64,000 bases of DNA from Gallionellaceae bacterium (GTDB taxonomy: Bacteria > Pseudomonadota > Gammaproteobacteria > Burkholderiales > Gallionellaceae), in contig JAVBYO010000007.1 of assembly GCA_030823955.1 (NCBI GenBank), positions 1 to 64,000 of the forward strand. The letters run 5' to 3'. Positions 48,228 through 56,943 of this stretch are shown here, in pieces. Both the position numbers and the translations under genes were made by a program. Each line of letters opens with the position of its first letter. The first letter of the stretch is position 1. The notes under the pieces were generated by a model, which ran no database searches, was not told the origin of the DNA, and saw only the letters and a program-made list of their open reading frames with translations.

Positions 48228-49667
48228 ATGCTGCGTAGAACGAAAATAGTAGCAACACTGGGACCCGCAACCAACGACAAAGAGTCACTGGAAGCCATCA
48301 TCCGCGCTGGTGTGGATGTGGTGCGGATGAACTTCTCGCACGGTAGCGCTGAGGATCATATGAAGCGTGCCGAGATTGTGCGCGCCGCCGCCGCTTCGGC
48401 CGGACGCACGGTGGGTATCCTTGCCGATTTGCAAGGCCCCAAGATCCGGGTACGCAAGTTCGAGAACGACAAGATTGTCCTGAATCCCGGAGACAAGTTC
48501 ATTCTGGATGCCGAGTGGAGTGCGCTGGGCAATCAGGAGCGTGTCGGTCTTGACTACAAAGAGTTGCCCAACGATGTGGTCAAAGGGGATGTACTGCTAT
48601 TGAACGACGGTATGCTGGAGTTTGATGTCGTTGAGGTCAAAGGTTCTCAGGTCGTCTGCAAGGTCGTGCGCGGCGGTGTGTTGTCCAATAACAAGGGTAT
48701 CAACCGCAAAGGCGGCGGACTGACTGCCCCGGCATTGACGGACAAAGACAAAGAGGACATCAAGACGGCGGCACTGATCCATGCCGACTATCTGGCCGTA
48801 TCTTTCCCGCGCTCTGCCGATGACATGAAACTGGCGCGCGAATTGATGCATGCGGCGGGCGGCAAGAGTCTGCTGATGGCCAAGATCGAGCGCGCGGAAG
48901 CGATCCCGGTGCTGGGCGAGATCATCGACGCATCCGATGCCATCATGGTGGCGCGAGGAGATTTGTCGGTGGAGGTCGGCGATGCCGCTGTTCCGGGTCT
49001 GCAAAAGCGCATGATTAAGATGGCGCGTGCCCGTAACAAGCTGGTGATCACCGCCACCCAGATGATGGAGTCGATGATCAACAATCCGATTCCCACCCGT
49101 GCAGAAGTGTCGGACGTGGCCAATGCCGTGCTGGATGGCACGGACGCGGTGATGCTGTCGGCGGAAACGGCGGTCGGCGACTATCCCGTGGAAACCATCG
49201 AAGCCATGGTGCGTATCTGTATCCAAGCCGAGAGTGAACTGGAGAGCAGTGCTGCGGATCACCGCTTGGAACACAGCAAATTCAACCGTGTCGACCAGTC
49301 TATCGCCATGTCGGCCTTGTATGCGGCCTCGCATTTCAAGGTCAAGGCGATCGTTGCGCTGACGCAATCCGGTTCGACCGCATTGTGGATGTCGCGCGTG
49401 AATGCGGGAGCCCCGATCTTTGCCTTGACGCCCACCAAGGGCACCTTGAGTAAAGTGACCCTGTTCAGCGGCGTACATCCAATCTCGTTCCACCCGACCT
49501 CCAAGGATCCGTCGGCAACCCTGATCGAGGCGGAGAACGAATTGCTAAAGAAGGGCGCGGTCCAAGACGGTGATCTGATCGTCATGACCATCGGTGAGGC
49601 GGTCGGCAAGGCGGGTCATACCAACACTATGAAGATCGTGCGTGTCGGAGACCACCGTAAAGACTGA
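48228..49667 (+). CDS. pyk: Pyruvate kinase
   Basis: 479 residues. TKIVATLGPATNDKESLEA, VVRMNFSHGSAEDH, the effector/substrate segment MAKIERAEAIP, MVARGDLSVEVG, and TATQMMESMINNPIPTRAEVSDV are all present. It makes pyruvate and ATP from phosphoenolpyruvate. The 14-base gap from pgk points to one transcript. In an autotroph this gene serves to draw pyruvate from Calvin-cycle phosphoglycerate. Confidence 0.97.
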   Translation: MLRRTKIVATLGPATNDKESLEAIIRAGVDVVRMNFSHGSAEDHMKRAEIVRAAAASAGRTVGILADLQGPKIRVRKFENDKIVLNPGDKFILDAEWSALGNQERVGLDYKELPNDVVKGDVLLLNDGMLEFDVVEVKGSQVVCKVVRGGVLSNNKGINRKGGGLTAPALTDKDKEDIKTAALIHADYLAVSFPRSADDMKLARELMHAAGGKSLLMAKIERAEAIPVLGEIIDASDAIMVARGDLSVEVGDAAVPGLQKRMIKMARARNKLVITATQMMESMINNPIPTRAEVSDVANAVLDGTDAVMLSAETAVGDYPVETIEAMVRICIQAESELESSAADHRLEHSKFNRVDQSIAMSALYAASHFKVKAIVALTQSGSTALWMSRVNAGAPIFALTPTKGTLSKVTLFSGVHPISFHPTSKDPSATLIEAENELLKKGAVQDGDLIVMTIGEAVGKAGHTNTMKIVRVGDHRKD

Positions 49668-49731
49668 AAATGCGGGCATGATATGTCCGCCTTAGCTACC
49701 AATTTTTTGATTTATCAGTGAGGAGAAAAAA

Positions 49732-50796
49732 ATGGCACTCGTATCATTGCGTCAACTACTCGACCACGCCGCAGAACACAGCTATGGTCTGCCCGCGTTC
49801 AACGTCAACAATCTGGAACAGGTCAAGGCCATCATGGAAGCGGCTGACGAAACCAACAGCCCAGTCATCATGCAAGGTTCCGCCGGTGCACGTAAATATG
49901 CGGGCGAACCATTCCTGCGTCACCTGATCGAAGCTGCGGTCGAAATGTACCCGCATATCCCCGTCGTTATGCACCAGGATCACGGCGCATCGCCAGCCGT
50001 ATGCATCAACGCTATCAAATCCGGCTTTTCCAGTGTGATGATGGACGGCTCGCTGATGACCGACGGCAAGACACCTTCCAGCTTTGAATACAACGTCAAC
50101 GTGACCAAGAACGTGGTGGAAATGTCCCACGCGGTTGGCGTTTCCGTTGAAGGCGAACTGGGCTGCCTGGGTTCTCTCGAATCCGGCCACGGCGAAAAAG
50201 AAGACGGCCACGGCGCTGAAGGCGTGCTGAGCCACGACCAACTGCTGACCGACCCGAACGAAGCTGCTGAGTTCGTCAAGCTGACACAAGTTGATGCTTT
50301 GGCCATCGCTATCGGCACCAGCCACGGCGCGTACAAATTCACCAAGCCGCCCACAGGCGACACTTTGGCGATCAGTCGCATCAAGGAGATCCATGCACGT
50401 ATCCCCAACACCCACTTGGTGATGCACGGTTCGTCTTCCGTGCCGCAAGAATGGCTCAAGATCATCAACGAATTCGGCGGCCAAATGCCACAGACTTACG
50501 GCGTACCGGTTGAAGAGATCGTTGAAGGCATCAAGCACGGCGTACGTAAAGTGAACATCGACACCGACTTGCGCATGGCCTCTACAGGTGCTACCCGCCG
50601 TTACTTGGCGGGCAATCCTAAGGACTTCGATCCGCGCAAGTTCCTGGCCGAAACCACCAAGGCGATGAAGGCGATCTGCAAGGCACGTTACGAAGCCTTC
50701 GGTTCCGCAGGCCAAGCCGGCAAGATCAAACCGATCGCACTGGATGCAATGGCGATGCGTTACATCAAGGGTGAACTGAACGCGATTGTGAAATAA
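49732..50796 (+). CDS. fba: Fructose-bisphosphate aldolase, class II
   Basis: 354 residues. Zinc ligands are visible in [25 protein letters not shown] and [13 protein letters not shown], and [14 protein letters not shown] lies in the phosphate-binding region. It condenses or cleaves triose phosphates and, in Calvin-cycle organisms, often also forms sedoheptulose bisphosphate. It is the last gene of the block. A GAGGAGAAAAA leader gives a strong ribosome site, and a strong intrinsic terminator follows. Confidence 0.97.
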   Translation: MALVSLRQLLDHAAEHSYGLPAFNVNNLEQVKAIMEAADETNSPVIMQGSAGARKYAGEPFLRHLIEAAVEMYPHIPVVMHQDHGASPAVCINAIKSGFSSVMMDGSLMTDGKTPSSFEYNVNVTKNVVEMSHAVGVSVEGELGCLGSLESGHGEKEDGHGAEGVLSHDQLLTDPNEAAEFVKLTQVDALAIAIGTSHGAYKFTKPPTGDTLAISRIKEIHARIPNTHLVMHGSSSVPQEWLKIINEFGGQMPQTYGVPVEEIVEGIKHGVRKVNIDTDLRMASTGATRRYLAGNPKDFDPRKFLAETTKAMKAICKARYEAFGSAGQAGKIKPIALDAMAMRYIKGELNAIVK

Positions 50797-50815
50797 GGAT
50801 CGCAACAGGCTGTGT

Positions 50816-50845
50816 AAAAAGCGACCTTCGGGTCGCTTTTTATTT
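50816..50845 (+). terminator. Intrinsic terminator after fba
   Basis: AAAAAGCGACC and GGTCGCTTTTT pair perfectly around a TTCG tetraloop, followed by a T-rich run. It closes the tkt-gap-pgk-pyk-fba block. Confidence 0.93.
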
Positions 50846-50925
50846 GGTCGCGCTCCGATATAACCCTCTGCCCAGCTCCGAGCATGGACTAGAATACGCA
50901 TCTGATGGAATTGGAACGATAAAAT

Positions 50926-51711
50926 ATGGATTGGATGTATACCTTGTCCGGCTTTCTGGTCGGATTGATCGTCGGAGTGACGGGAGTGGGTGGGGGCTCG
51001 CTGATGACCCCGTTGCTGGTGTTGTTCTTCGGAGTTTCCCCCGCCACCGCAGTCGGCACCGACCTGCTGTACGCATCGCTTACCAAGACCGTGGGCGGAT
51101 GGGTGCACAGCAAACACGGTACGGTGGACTGGAAGGTGTTCGGTCTGCTGGCGATGGGCAGTCTGCCGGCTGCGGTGATCATGATTGTGCTGTTGAAATA
51201 TCTTGCACTCGAAGAGAAGACCTTGCGTAGTTTGGTGACCGGAGTGTTGAGCGTGGCGTTGCTGGCGACTGCGGCGGCTTTGCTGCTCAAAGACGCAATC
51301 AAGAACCTGGCACGGCGCAAAGACGGCACGGTCTATGAACTGCATCACCGTTACCTGCCCGCCGCGACCATCGCCACCGGTGTTGTGGTCGGGGCGCTGG
51401 TGACAGTCTCCTCCATCGGTGCCGGGGTGCTGGGCACGGTCGCATTGCTGTTCCTGTATCCGCGTATGCCCGCGGTGAAAGTGGTCGGGACAGATATCGT
51501 GCATGCGGTGCCACTCACCGCGCTGGCCGGTATGGGGCACATGGCTCTGGGGACAGTGGATATCGTGCTACTTGGCAGCCTGTTATTGGGCTCCTTGCCC
51601 GGCATCTATCTCGGCAGCCATTTGAGCGCCAAAGTACCGGAGCGACTGTTGCGCAACATTCTGGCGGTGATGTTGTTGATCATCGGATTGAAGATGGTGT
51701 TTTACAAATAG
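50926..51711 (+). CDS. TauE/SafE family membrane permease
   Basis: 261 residues with about eight predicted membrane helices. The Gly-rich motif GVTGVGGGSLMTP near residue 20 and its repeat SSIGAGVLGTVALL in the second half are typical of the TauE/SafE (sulfite exporter) family. The family exports or imports small sulfur- or carbon-containing anions; the actual substrate is not predictable. It follows the fba terminator with its own upstream region and precedes an OsmC gene by about 70 bases. Confidence 0.9.
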   Translation: MDWMYTLSGFLVGLIVGVTGVGGGSLMTPLLVLFFGVSPATAVGTDLLYASLTKTVGGWVHSKHGTVDWKVFGLLAMGSLPAAVIMIVLLKYLALEEKTLRSLVTGVLSVALLATAAALLLKDAIKNLARRKDGTVYELHHRYLPAATIATGVVVGALVTVSSIGAGVLGTVALLFLYPRMPAVKVVGTDIVHAVPLTALAGMGHMALGTVDIVLLGSLLLGSLPGIYLGSHLSAKVPERLLRNILAVMLLIIGLKMVFYK

Positions 51712-51783
51712 ATCGTGCTTGAATTTATTCCTTATACCAGATATATTAGAATATGATAATTTAGCGGTTAATGGAGTGCGCAG

Positions 51784-52167
51784 ATGTATCGGCTTGAACT
51801 TAACGACAGCAATCAGCTCCACGTCCACTATAAAAACCATGTCATCAGTTACGGTCTGGACGGGAGTTTGCCGAATCCGCTGGAGGCCACCTATGCCGCC
51901 CTTGCAGGCTGTGCCGGTGTGTATTCAAAGAAAGCCTGCAAAGCACTGGAGATCAGCGCGGAAGGTATCGGCATCAACTGCAAGCCGATGGTGCGCAGCG
52001 GCACACTCGTACCAAAGCGTTTCGTCACCGAGGTCAGCTTCCCGGAGCGATTCAGCCAAACAGAGCGCCAGCGCATACTGGAAGAAATCAGTCACTGTGC
52101 GGTCAAGCAGATAATCGCCGAAGGGGCAGACATCGAGTTTGTCAGTAACGAGGTGACCGCGGTGTGA
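51784..52167 (+). CDS. OsmC family protein
   Basis: 127 residues of the OsmC/YhfA-like fold. The two peroxidase-type cysteines are in LAGCAGVYSKK and ISHCAVKQII. Many OsmC proteins reduce organic hydroperoxides; YhfA-like members have unknown substrates, and this short form fits that group. An extra Cys (KKACKAL) follows the first. It lies between a TauE/SafE permease and a DUF2892 gene, a grouping that may relate to thiol or sulfur stress (inference). Confidence 0.85.
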   Translation: MYRLELNDSNQLHVHYKNHVISYGLDGSLPNPLEATYAALAGCAGVYSKKACKALEISAEGIGINCKPMVRSGTLVPKRFVTEVSFPERFSQTERQRILEEISHCAVKQIIAEGADIEFVSNEVTAV

Positions 52168-52234
52168 GTTTCGTAGCAGCAGTATGGCAAGTCGTTCGTG
52201 ATGAAGCACTATTAACCCAGCGAAGGAGAAGAAG

Positions 52235-52426
52235 ATGAAATGTAATTCAGGCGGTGTGGATCGTATTCTGCGTGTGGTGGTCGGTTTGATTCTGGTGGCG
52301 CTGGCGGCCACCGGTACGGTGGGTGCGTGGGGATGGATAGGGCTGTTGCCATTGGTGACCGGAGCGTTCGGATTCTGTCCAGCCTATACCCTGCTGGGAA
52401 TCAATACCTGCGCAATAAAGAAATAA
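52235..52426 (+). CDS. DUF2892 (YgaP-like) small membrane protein
   Basis: 63 residues, two membrane helices. It matches DUF2892: VDRILRVVVGLILVALA, then FGFCPAYTLLGINTC with the paired cysteines. The same unit is the membrane part of rhodanese YgaP, which suggests a sulfur-related role, but no rhodanese domain is attached here. An AGGAGAAG ribosome site precedes the ATG and a terminator follows 20 bases after the stop. Confidence 0.9.
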   Translation: MKCNSGGVDRILRVVVGLILVALAATGTVGAWGWIGLLPLVTGAFGFCPAYTLLGINTCAIKK

Positions 52427-52446
52427 ACACGCAGCTTGCTAAAATT

Positions 52447-52476
52447 AAAAGGCCCGATATCACTATCGGGCTTTTT
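52447..52476 (+). terminator. Intrinsic terminator after the DUF2892 gene
   Basis: GCCCGATA (52452-52459) and TATCGGGC (52464-52471) with a TCAC loop, flanked by AAAA and TTTTT. The A/T flanks make it usable from both sides, so it may also serve the convergent cyclase gene. Confidence 0.88.
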
Positions 52477-52513
52477 AGTTTTAGCCCCCGTGGACGAAGA
52501 AAATATTCGCAGA

Positions 52514-53416
52514 TTATTGCACCAGATATTCGATCACTTCCGCCGGATCTTCACTGAACGGTTGCCCAAGACTGATGGCGCCGGCACCGTGCAGCATGAC
52601 CTCTTGGCGTGCGAGGTGGATCACCTGGCTGTCGCTGAAACGGATATAGGTACCGTTGGCGCTGTGGTCGGAGATGACGAATTTGCCGAAATTGAGTTCG
52701 ATGCGGGCATGTTGTCGGGAAGCAAAGGTACTTTGAATGACCAGATCACAGCTGTCCTCTCGTCCAAGCACGATGCTCTTGCGTTGCTCGTCGATGGTGA
52801 GTATCCGCTGGCGGTGTCGCAGCATCAGTTCATGACGTGCTTCGGTGGGCTTGCGGAATTGCGGCAGACCGATACGTGTACTCAGGGTGTCGTCGAGTTC
52901 CCAATTGACCAGAAAGACATCGAGCGCCTCCTCTTTGCCGCGGAATTCGGCGCGGGTGATCTTGCGTGTCCTGCGCGACAATTCAGGGGGTAGGGCGTCG
53001 ACTGCCGCCTGGGTGGTCATGATCTGGCGCGCCCGCGTGATGGCAGTGACGCGGGCGGCAACGTTGACGGCATCGCCGAATACATCGTTACCTTCACAGA
53101 TGACATCACCGTAGTGGAAGCCGATACGGATGTAGAGTGGCTGACCTTCCGCTGGGCGTGTCCGTGCGATCGCTGTCTGCATGGCACAAGCAGCTTCAAA
53201 TGCCGCTGCGGCAGTAGGGAAGGTGCACAGGATCTCGTCGCCTATGGTCTTGATGAGCACCCCCTGATGCGGCGCCAGTTCGGCGATCATCACTTCCATA
53301 TGAAGAGTGATCAGTTCGAGTGCCTTTACATCCCCCAGCTTGTCGTACAGGGCGGTACTGCCGCTGATATCCGCGAAAAGAATGGCACGTTTCTGTTGTT
53401 GCGGCGAGATCGTCAT
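52514..53416 (-). CDS. Class III adenylate cyclase with C-terminal FHA domain
   Basis: 300 residues from ATG 53416. The cyclase domain (about 8-165) has metal Asp D16 in LFADISGST, D60 in KTIGDEILCTF with the purine-contact Lys K56, and GDAVNVAARV with the Asn/Arg transition-state pair. The catalytic set looks complete and favours ATP as substrate. An FHA domain (about 205-290) shows GRED, SRQHA and NGTY, the phosphothreonine-binding residues. Phospho-dependent control of cAMP synthesis is inferred. It is the last gene of the minus-strand amgK run and starts one base after the hydroxylase stop. Confidence 0.92.
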   Translation of the reverse strand: MTISPQQQKRAILFADISGSTALYDKLGDVKALELITLHMEVMIAELAPHQGVLIKTIGDEILCTFPTAAAAFEAACAMQTAIARTRPAEGQPLYIRIGFHYGDVICEGNDVFGDAVNVAARVTAITRARQIMTTQAAVDALPPELSRRTRKITRAEFRGKEEALDVFLVNWELDDTLSTRIGLPQFRKPTEARHELMLRHRQRILTIDEQRKSIVLGREDSCDLVIQSTFASRQHARIELNFGKFVISDHSANGTYIRFSDSQVIHLARQEVMLHGAGAISLGQPFSEDPAEVIEYLVQ

Positions 53417-53417
53417 A

Positions 53418-54575
53418 TCAACCGTTAGCTCCAAACATCATGCGTTTTGCCACGAAATGTTTTGCCAGTGGCAGGTGGTTCAGGAAAGAGAGCGACCAAC
53501 CTCGCCCGCTACTGAGCAAAGGCAGATCGTTGGAAAAAATGCGTACCAGACTGTCGGTGAATCCGATACCCGCGTTGCGGTCTACGCAGCGGGCGCCGCG
53601 ATACTCCGCCAGCATCGCGGCGGAACCGAGCGCGGCTGGCGGCGTGCGCAGGATGATGCGCGCCAGCTCCCATGCGTCGCGCACGCCCATATTGAATCCT
53701 TGTCCGGCAACGGGATGCAGTGTCTGGGCGGCATTGCCTATGAGTACTGTATGCGGGAACGTGGTGTCCGGTGCACGCTTGAGACGCAGCGGGAAGCTGC
53801 TGCGTTTGCCGACGCTGGTGAATACACCCACGGCATCACCGAAGTGGGCATGCAGCTCGGTGAAGAAGGTGGTGTCATCCCATTGCAGCATGTCTTGCGC
53901 TTGTTCGTGTGAACCGGTCCATACGATCTCGTAACCGTCCCGGTACGGCAGCAGCGCCACCGGGCCTTGTGCGGTGAAACGCTCGAACGCGGTGTTGTCT
54001 TGCGGCTGGGTACAGGTGACGTGGGCGATGACAGCACTCTGATCGTACTCGCTAACTTTGGGCGGATGACTCACTTCAAGCAACTTTCCGCCATCCGCCA
54101 CCACCGCGAGGCGTGCAGCTAGCCGATGCTCGCGACCTTCATGCTGATAGGTGAGGGTCGCTCCGTCTGTCGCATTCTCCAGATGGCTCGCTGGGGCGCA
54201 CTCCAGAAATGTGGTATTTGTTTGCAGCAAAGCTTGATGCAGTGCGTTTTGCAATGCGGGATACGGCAGCACATAACCAAGCTCCGGAACCTTCATTTCA
54301 GCGGCATGTAATAGCGTAGTGCCGGAGGTGTTCTTTTGCGATACATGGATGGTCTTGATGCCGGAGATTTGTGGTATGTGTTTCCACACGCCGAGTTTGT
54401 CGAGCAGTAATCGGCTGCCGTAAGACAGCGCCAGTGCGCGCGGATCGGTGTTCTGCTCTGCGGTTTTGCGCGCCTCCAGTATCACGATGCTCAAGCCGCT
54501 TTCGCGCAAGGCGAGCGCGAAAGCGGTGCCCACGGGGCCGCCGCCGATAATGGCGATGTCGCAGTGATTATTCAT
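53418..54575 (-). CDS. FAD-dependent ubiquinone-biosynthesis hydroxylase (UbiH/UbiF family)
   Basis: 385 residues from ATG 54575, which has GAGGAGC upstream. FAD motif IAIIGGGPVGTAFALALRES is at the N-terminus. The second FAD signature is VLIGNAAQTLHPVAGQGFN, followed by GVRDAWELARII. The family hydroxylates the aromatic ring of ubiquinone precursors; whether this is the C4, C1 or C6 enzyme cannot be told. pepP-ubiH adjacency is common in proteobacteria. It overlaps pepP by eight bases. Confidence 0.9.
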   Translation of the reverse strand: MNNHCDIAIIGGGPVGTAFALALRESGLSIVILEARKTAEQNTDPRALALSYGSRLLLDKLGVWKHIPQISGIKTIHVSQKNTSGTTLLHAAEMKVPELGYVLPYPALQNALHQALLQTNTTFLECAPASHLENATDGATLTYQHEGREHRLAARLAVVADGGKLLEVSHPPKVSEYDQSAVIAHVTCTQPQDNTAFERFTAQGPVALLPYRDGYEIVWTGSHEQAQDMLQWDDTTFFTELHAHFGDAVGVFTSVGKRSSFPLRLKRAPDTTFPHTVLIGNAAQTLHPVAGQGFNMGVRDAWELARIILRTPPAALGSAAMLAEYRGARCVDRNAGIGFTDSLVRIFSNDLPLLSSGRGWSLSFLNHLPLAKHFVAKRMMFGANG

Positions 54576-55869
54576 GGCGCATGAGCTCCTCGATGTCGTT
54601 AACCGTTTTCGGTGCATCCTGTGTCAGCACTTCGTTACCGCTCGCAGTGATGAGTGCATCGTCCTCAATGCGGATGCCGATGTTCCAGAGTTCGCGCGGC
54701 ACATTGTCGGCGGGGCGGATGTAGCAGCCGGGCTCGATGGTGAGCGTCATGCCGGGTTCAAGCTTGCGCCATTGTCCGCCGATTTTGTATTCGCCCACGT
54801 CGTGCACGTCCATGCCTAGCCAGTGGCCGGTGCGGTGCATGTAGAACTGTTTGTAGCTTTCGCTTTCCAGCACCGAATCGACGCTGCCTTGGCATAGTTT
54901 AAGGTCGATGAAGCCCTGTGCCAAGATGCGCAACGCGGCATCGTGCGGGTCGTTCCAGTGCCTGCCCGGCCGTGCGGCGGCGATGGCGGCATATTGGGCG
55001 GCAAGCACGATTTCGTATACGTCTTTCTGTGCGGCATTAAAACTGCCGCTCACCGGAAAGGTGCGCGTGATGTCGGAAGCGTAGCCGTCCAGTTCGCAGC
55101 CCGCATCGATGAGCAGCAGGTCGCCGTCGCGGAGCGGTGCATCGTTACCGACGTAATGCAATGTGCAGGCGTTTGCGCCGCCGGCAACGATGCTGGTGTA
55201 TGCGGGATGGCGCGCGCCGTGGCGGCAGAACTCGTGCAGCAATTCTGCTTCTACTTCGTATTCGTGTTGTCCAGCACGGGTGAAGCGCATGGCGCGGCGA
55301 TGGGCGGCACAGGAGATGTGTGCCGCGCGGCGCATGATATCGAGTTCGTGTGTGTCCTTGATCAGGCGCATTTCGCCAAGTGCATCGCATATGTCGCGTA
55401 TCTCGTGCGGTGCGCGGATGCCGTTGCGGGAACGCGCTTTTACCGCTTCGCGCAGGCGCAGGAGGCGGGCATCCCATGTCGCATTACGGCCCACCGGGTA
55501 GAACAAAACGGGCTGGTTGCCCATCAGCTCGATGAGCTTCTCGTCCAGTTGGGCGATGGGGTACGCGGCATCAAATCCGAATTCATCACGCGCGGCGGCG
55601 ACACCAAAACGGAAGCCGTCCCAGATTTCGCGCTCGGCATTCTTTTCGCGGCAGAACAGCAGGCTTTGCGGTTTGTCTCCCGCCACGAGGATCAGCACCG
55701 CTTCTGGTTCGGCGAATCCGGTAAGGTAATAGAAATGACTGTCATAGCGATAGTCGTAGTGTGCATCCGCATTCCGCACGACTTCAGGCGCCGAGGGGAT
55801 GACGGCGATGCCGTGCTGCATCTTGGTTCGCAGGTGTTCGCGGCGCGAGGCGTAGGGAGCGGGGTTCAT
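54568..55869 (-). CDS. pepP: Xaa-Pro aminopeptidase
   Basis: 433 residues. An N-terminal AMP-N domain (about 5-140) is followed by a pita-bread metalloprotease domain. Manganese ligands are visible in LLIDAGCELDGYASDITRTFP, TGHWLGMDVHD and the later MTLTIEPGCY and GIRIEDD segments. It removes N-terminal residues preceding proline. It overlaps the hydroxylase and follows a small membrane-protein gene by 34 bases. Confidence 0.96.
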   Translation of the reverse strand: MNPAPYASRREHLRTKMQHGIAVIPSAPEVVRNADAHYDYRYDSHFYYLTGFAEPEAVLILVAGDKPQSLLFCREKNAEREIWDGFRFGVAAARDEFGFDAAYPIAQLDEKLIELMGNQPVLFYPVGRNATWDARLLRLREAVKARSRNGIRAPHEIRDICDALGEMRLIKDTHELDIMRRAAHISCAAHRRAMRFTRAGQHEYEVEAELLHEFCRHGARHPAYTSIVAGGANACTLHYVGNDAPLRDGDLLLIDAGCELDGYASDITRTFPVSGSFNAAQKDVYEIVLAAQYAAIAAARPGRHWNDPHDAALRILAQGFIDLKLCQGSVDSVLESESYKQFYMHRTGHWLGMDVHDVGEYKIGGQWRKLEPGMTLTIEPGCYIRPADNVPRELWNIGIRIEDDALITASGNEVLTQDAPKTVNDIEELMRHE

Positions 55870-55903
55870 GGATGGATGATAAACCGATTCGGCATGGGGC
55901 GGG

Positions 55904-56176
55904 TCAATGCAACCAGTCGCCGGCCCGCAGGATGCCGACGAGGCCGACCAGAACCCAGAAGACGTTCAGCATGGTGTAGGCGGCATCTTTCTTGAGCAGC
56001 GCGCACCAGGACAGCATCACCGCGTCAATGGTGTTGAACACCCAGACGAACATGAACGGGCTGGCCGGTCCCATCCAGCTGACCAGCGAGAAGCTGAAGA
56101 TGCGCATGAGCACCCCGGTCATCTCGATATGTTTGATGTGTTTTAGGACAAAGCGGTTGGCTCGGGTGATGGGCAT
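55904..56176 (-). CDS. Small membrane protein of unknown function
   Basis: 90 residues, not recognised. The N-terminal 20 residues are basic. Two or three membrane segments follow (about 25-40, 42-60 and 66-85), with Trp- and Phe-rich faces. It lies between murU (12 bases upstream) and pepP (34 bases downstream), so it is almost certainly expressed with them. Position suggests an envelope role but nothing more. Coding composition matches its neighbours. An internal ATG would shorten it by about 18 residues. Confidence 0.65.
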   Translation of the reverse strand: MPITRANRFVLKHIKHIEMTGVLMRIFSFSLVSWMGPASPFMFVWVFNTIDAVMLSWCALLKKDAAYTMLNVFWVLVGLVGILRAGDWLH

Positions 56177-56188
56177 GGTGTCGTTAGC

Positions 56189-56869
56189 TCAATGGGAGCG
56201 CAGTTGTTGGTCCAGCTCTTGCAGGCGTTGCGGCGTACCCACATCGACCCATACACCACGATGGCGTTCGCCGCTGACGCGGCTTAGCGCGATCTGTTCA
56301 CGCAGCAACGGGGCAAGCGGAGCCTTGCTGCCGCGCACGATGCCGGTGAATAGCTCGGGTTTATACAGGCCGATGCCGCTGAAGGTGAGCTTGGGTGGGG
56401 TGTCGATGATGCGCCCGTCGTGCAAGCCAAAATCGCCCTTGAGGTTGTGCTCGGGGTTATTTACCAGCATCAGATGAGCCGTGTCGGTGCTGGTGGCAAG
56501 CTCGGCGGCACGATGCGGCAAGTGCGTGAAGTCATAGTCGCAGTACACGTCACCATTCACCACGGCGAAGGGCTGCTCGCCCAGCAAGTGCAACGCAAAG
56601 GTGATACCTCCCGCTGTTTCCAATGCCGTGCCTTCGTCGGAATAACGGATGTGCGCACCGAACTGGCTTCCGTCGCCGAGTGCCTGTTCGATCTGTATGC
56701 CGAGGTGGGCGTGGTTGATCACCAGGTCGGTGATGCCGGCGCGCACCAGCCGCTCGATGTGCCAAACGATCAGCGGCTTGCCGCCCGCTTGCAACAACGG
56801 CTTGGGGGTGTGGTCGGTGAGCGGGCGCATACGTTCGCCGCGTCCGGCGGCAAGGATCATCGCCAGCAT
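56189..56869 (-). CDS. murU: N-acetylmuramate alpha-1-phosphate uridylyltransferase
   Basis: 226-residue sugar nucleotidyltransferase. The N-terminal LAAGRGERMRPLTDHTPKPL is the nucleotide-binding signature, and VNGDVYCDYDF contains the metal-binding Asp. MurU turns MurNAc-1-phosphate into UDP-MurNAc, bypassing the fosfomycin-sensitive MurA route. The assignment depends strongly on the neighbouring amgK, since a generic hexose-1-phosphate nucleotidyltransferase would look alike. A 74-base gap with a palindromic repeat separates it from amgK. Confidence 0.88.
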   Translation of the reverse strand: MLAMILAAGRGERMRPLTDHTPKPLLQAGGKPLIVWHIERLVRAGITDLVINHAHLGIQIEQALGDGSQFGAHIRYSDEGTALETAGGITFALHLLGEQPFAVVNGDVYCDYDFTHLPHRAAELATSTDTAHLMLVNNPEHNLKGDFGLHDGRIIDTPPKLTFSGIGLYKPELFTGIVRGSKAPLAPLLREQIALSRVSGERHRGVWVDVGTPQRLQELDQQLRSH

Positions 56870-56891
56870 CTAAGATTGCCTTTCTCGTTTG

Positions 56892-56930
56892 CCCCCTCTC
56901 CCGCAAGCGGGAGAGGGGTGGGGTGAGGGA
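56892..56930. repeat. REP-like palindrome between amgK and murU
   Basis: CCCCTCTCCCGC (56893-56904) and GCGGGAGAGGGG (56907-56918) form a perfect 12-bp stem with two loop bases, followed by a GGGGTGAGGG arm. The core CCCGCAAGCGGG and the outer arm sequence match the element inside the SDR gene at 7249-7340. Confidence 0.8.
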
Positions 56931-56943
56931 ATGTGCCGCATCA

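Noticed and set aside
49756-51540. A 594-codon open frame antisense to fba and the TauE/SafE gene
   Set aside because: It crosses a strong plus-strand terminator and two unrelated genes, and its composition is that of a shadow frame.
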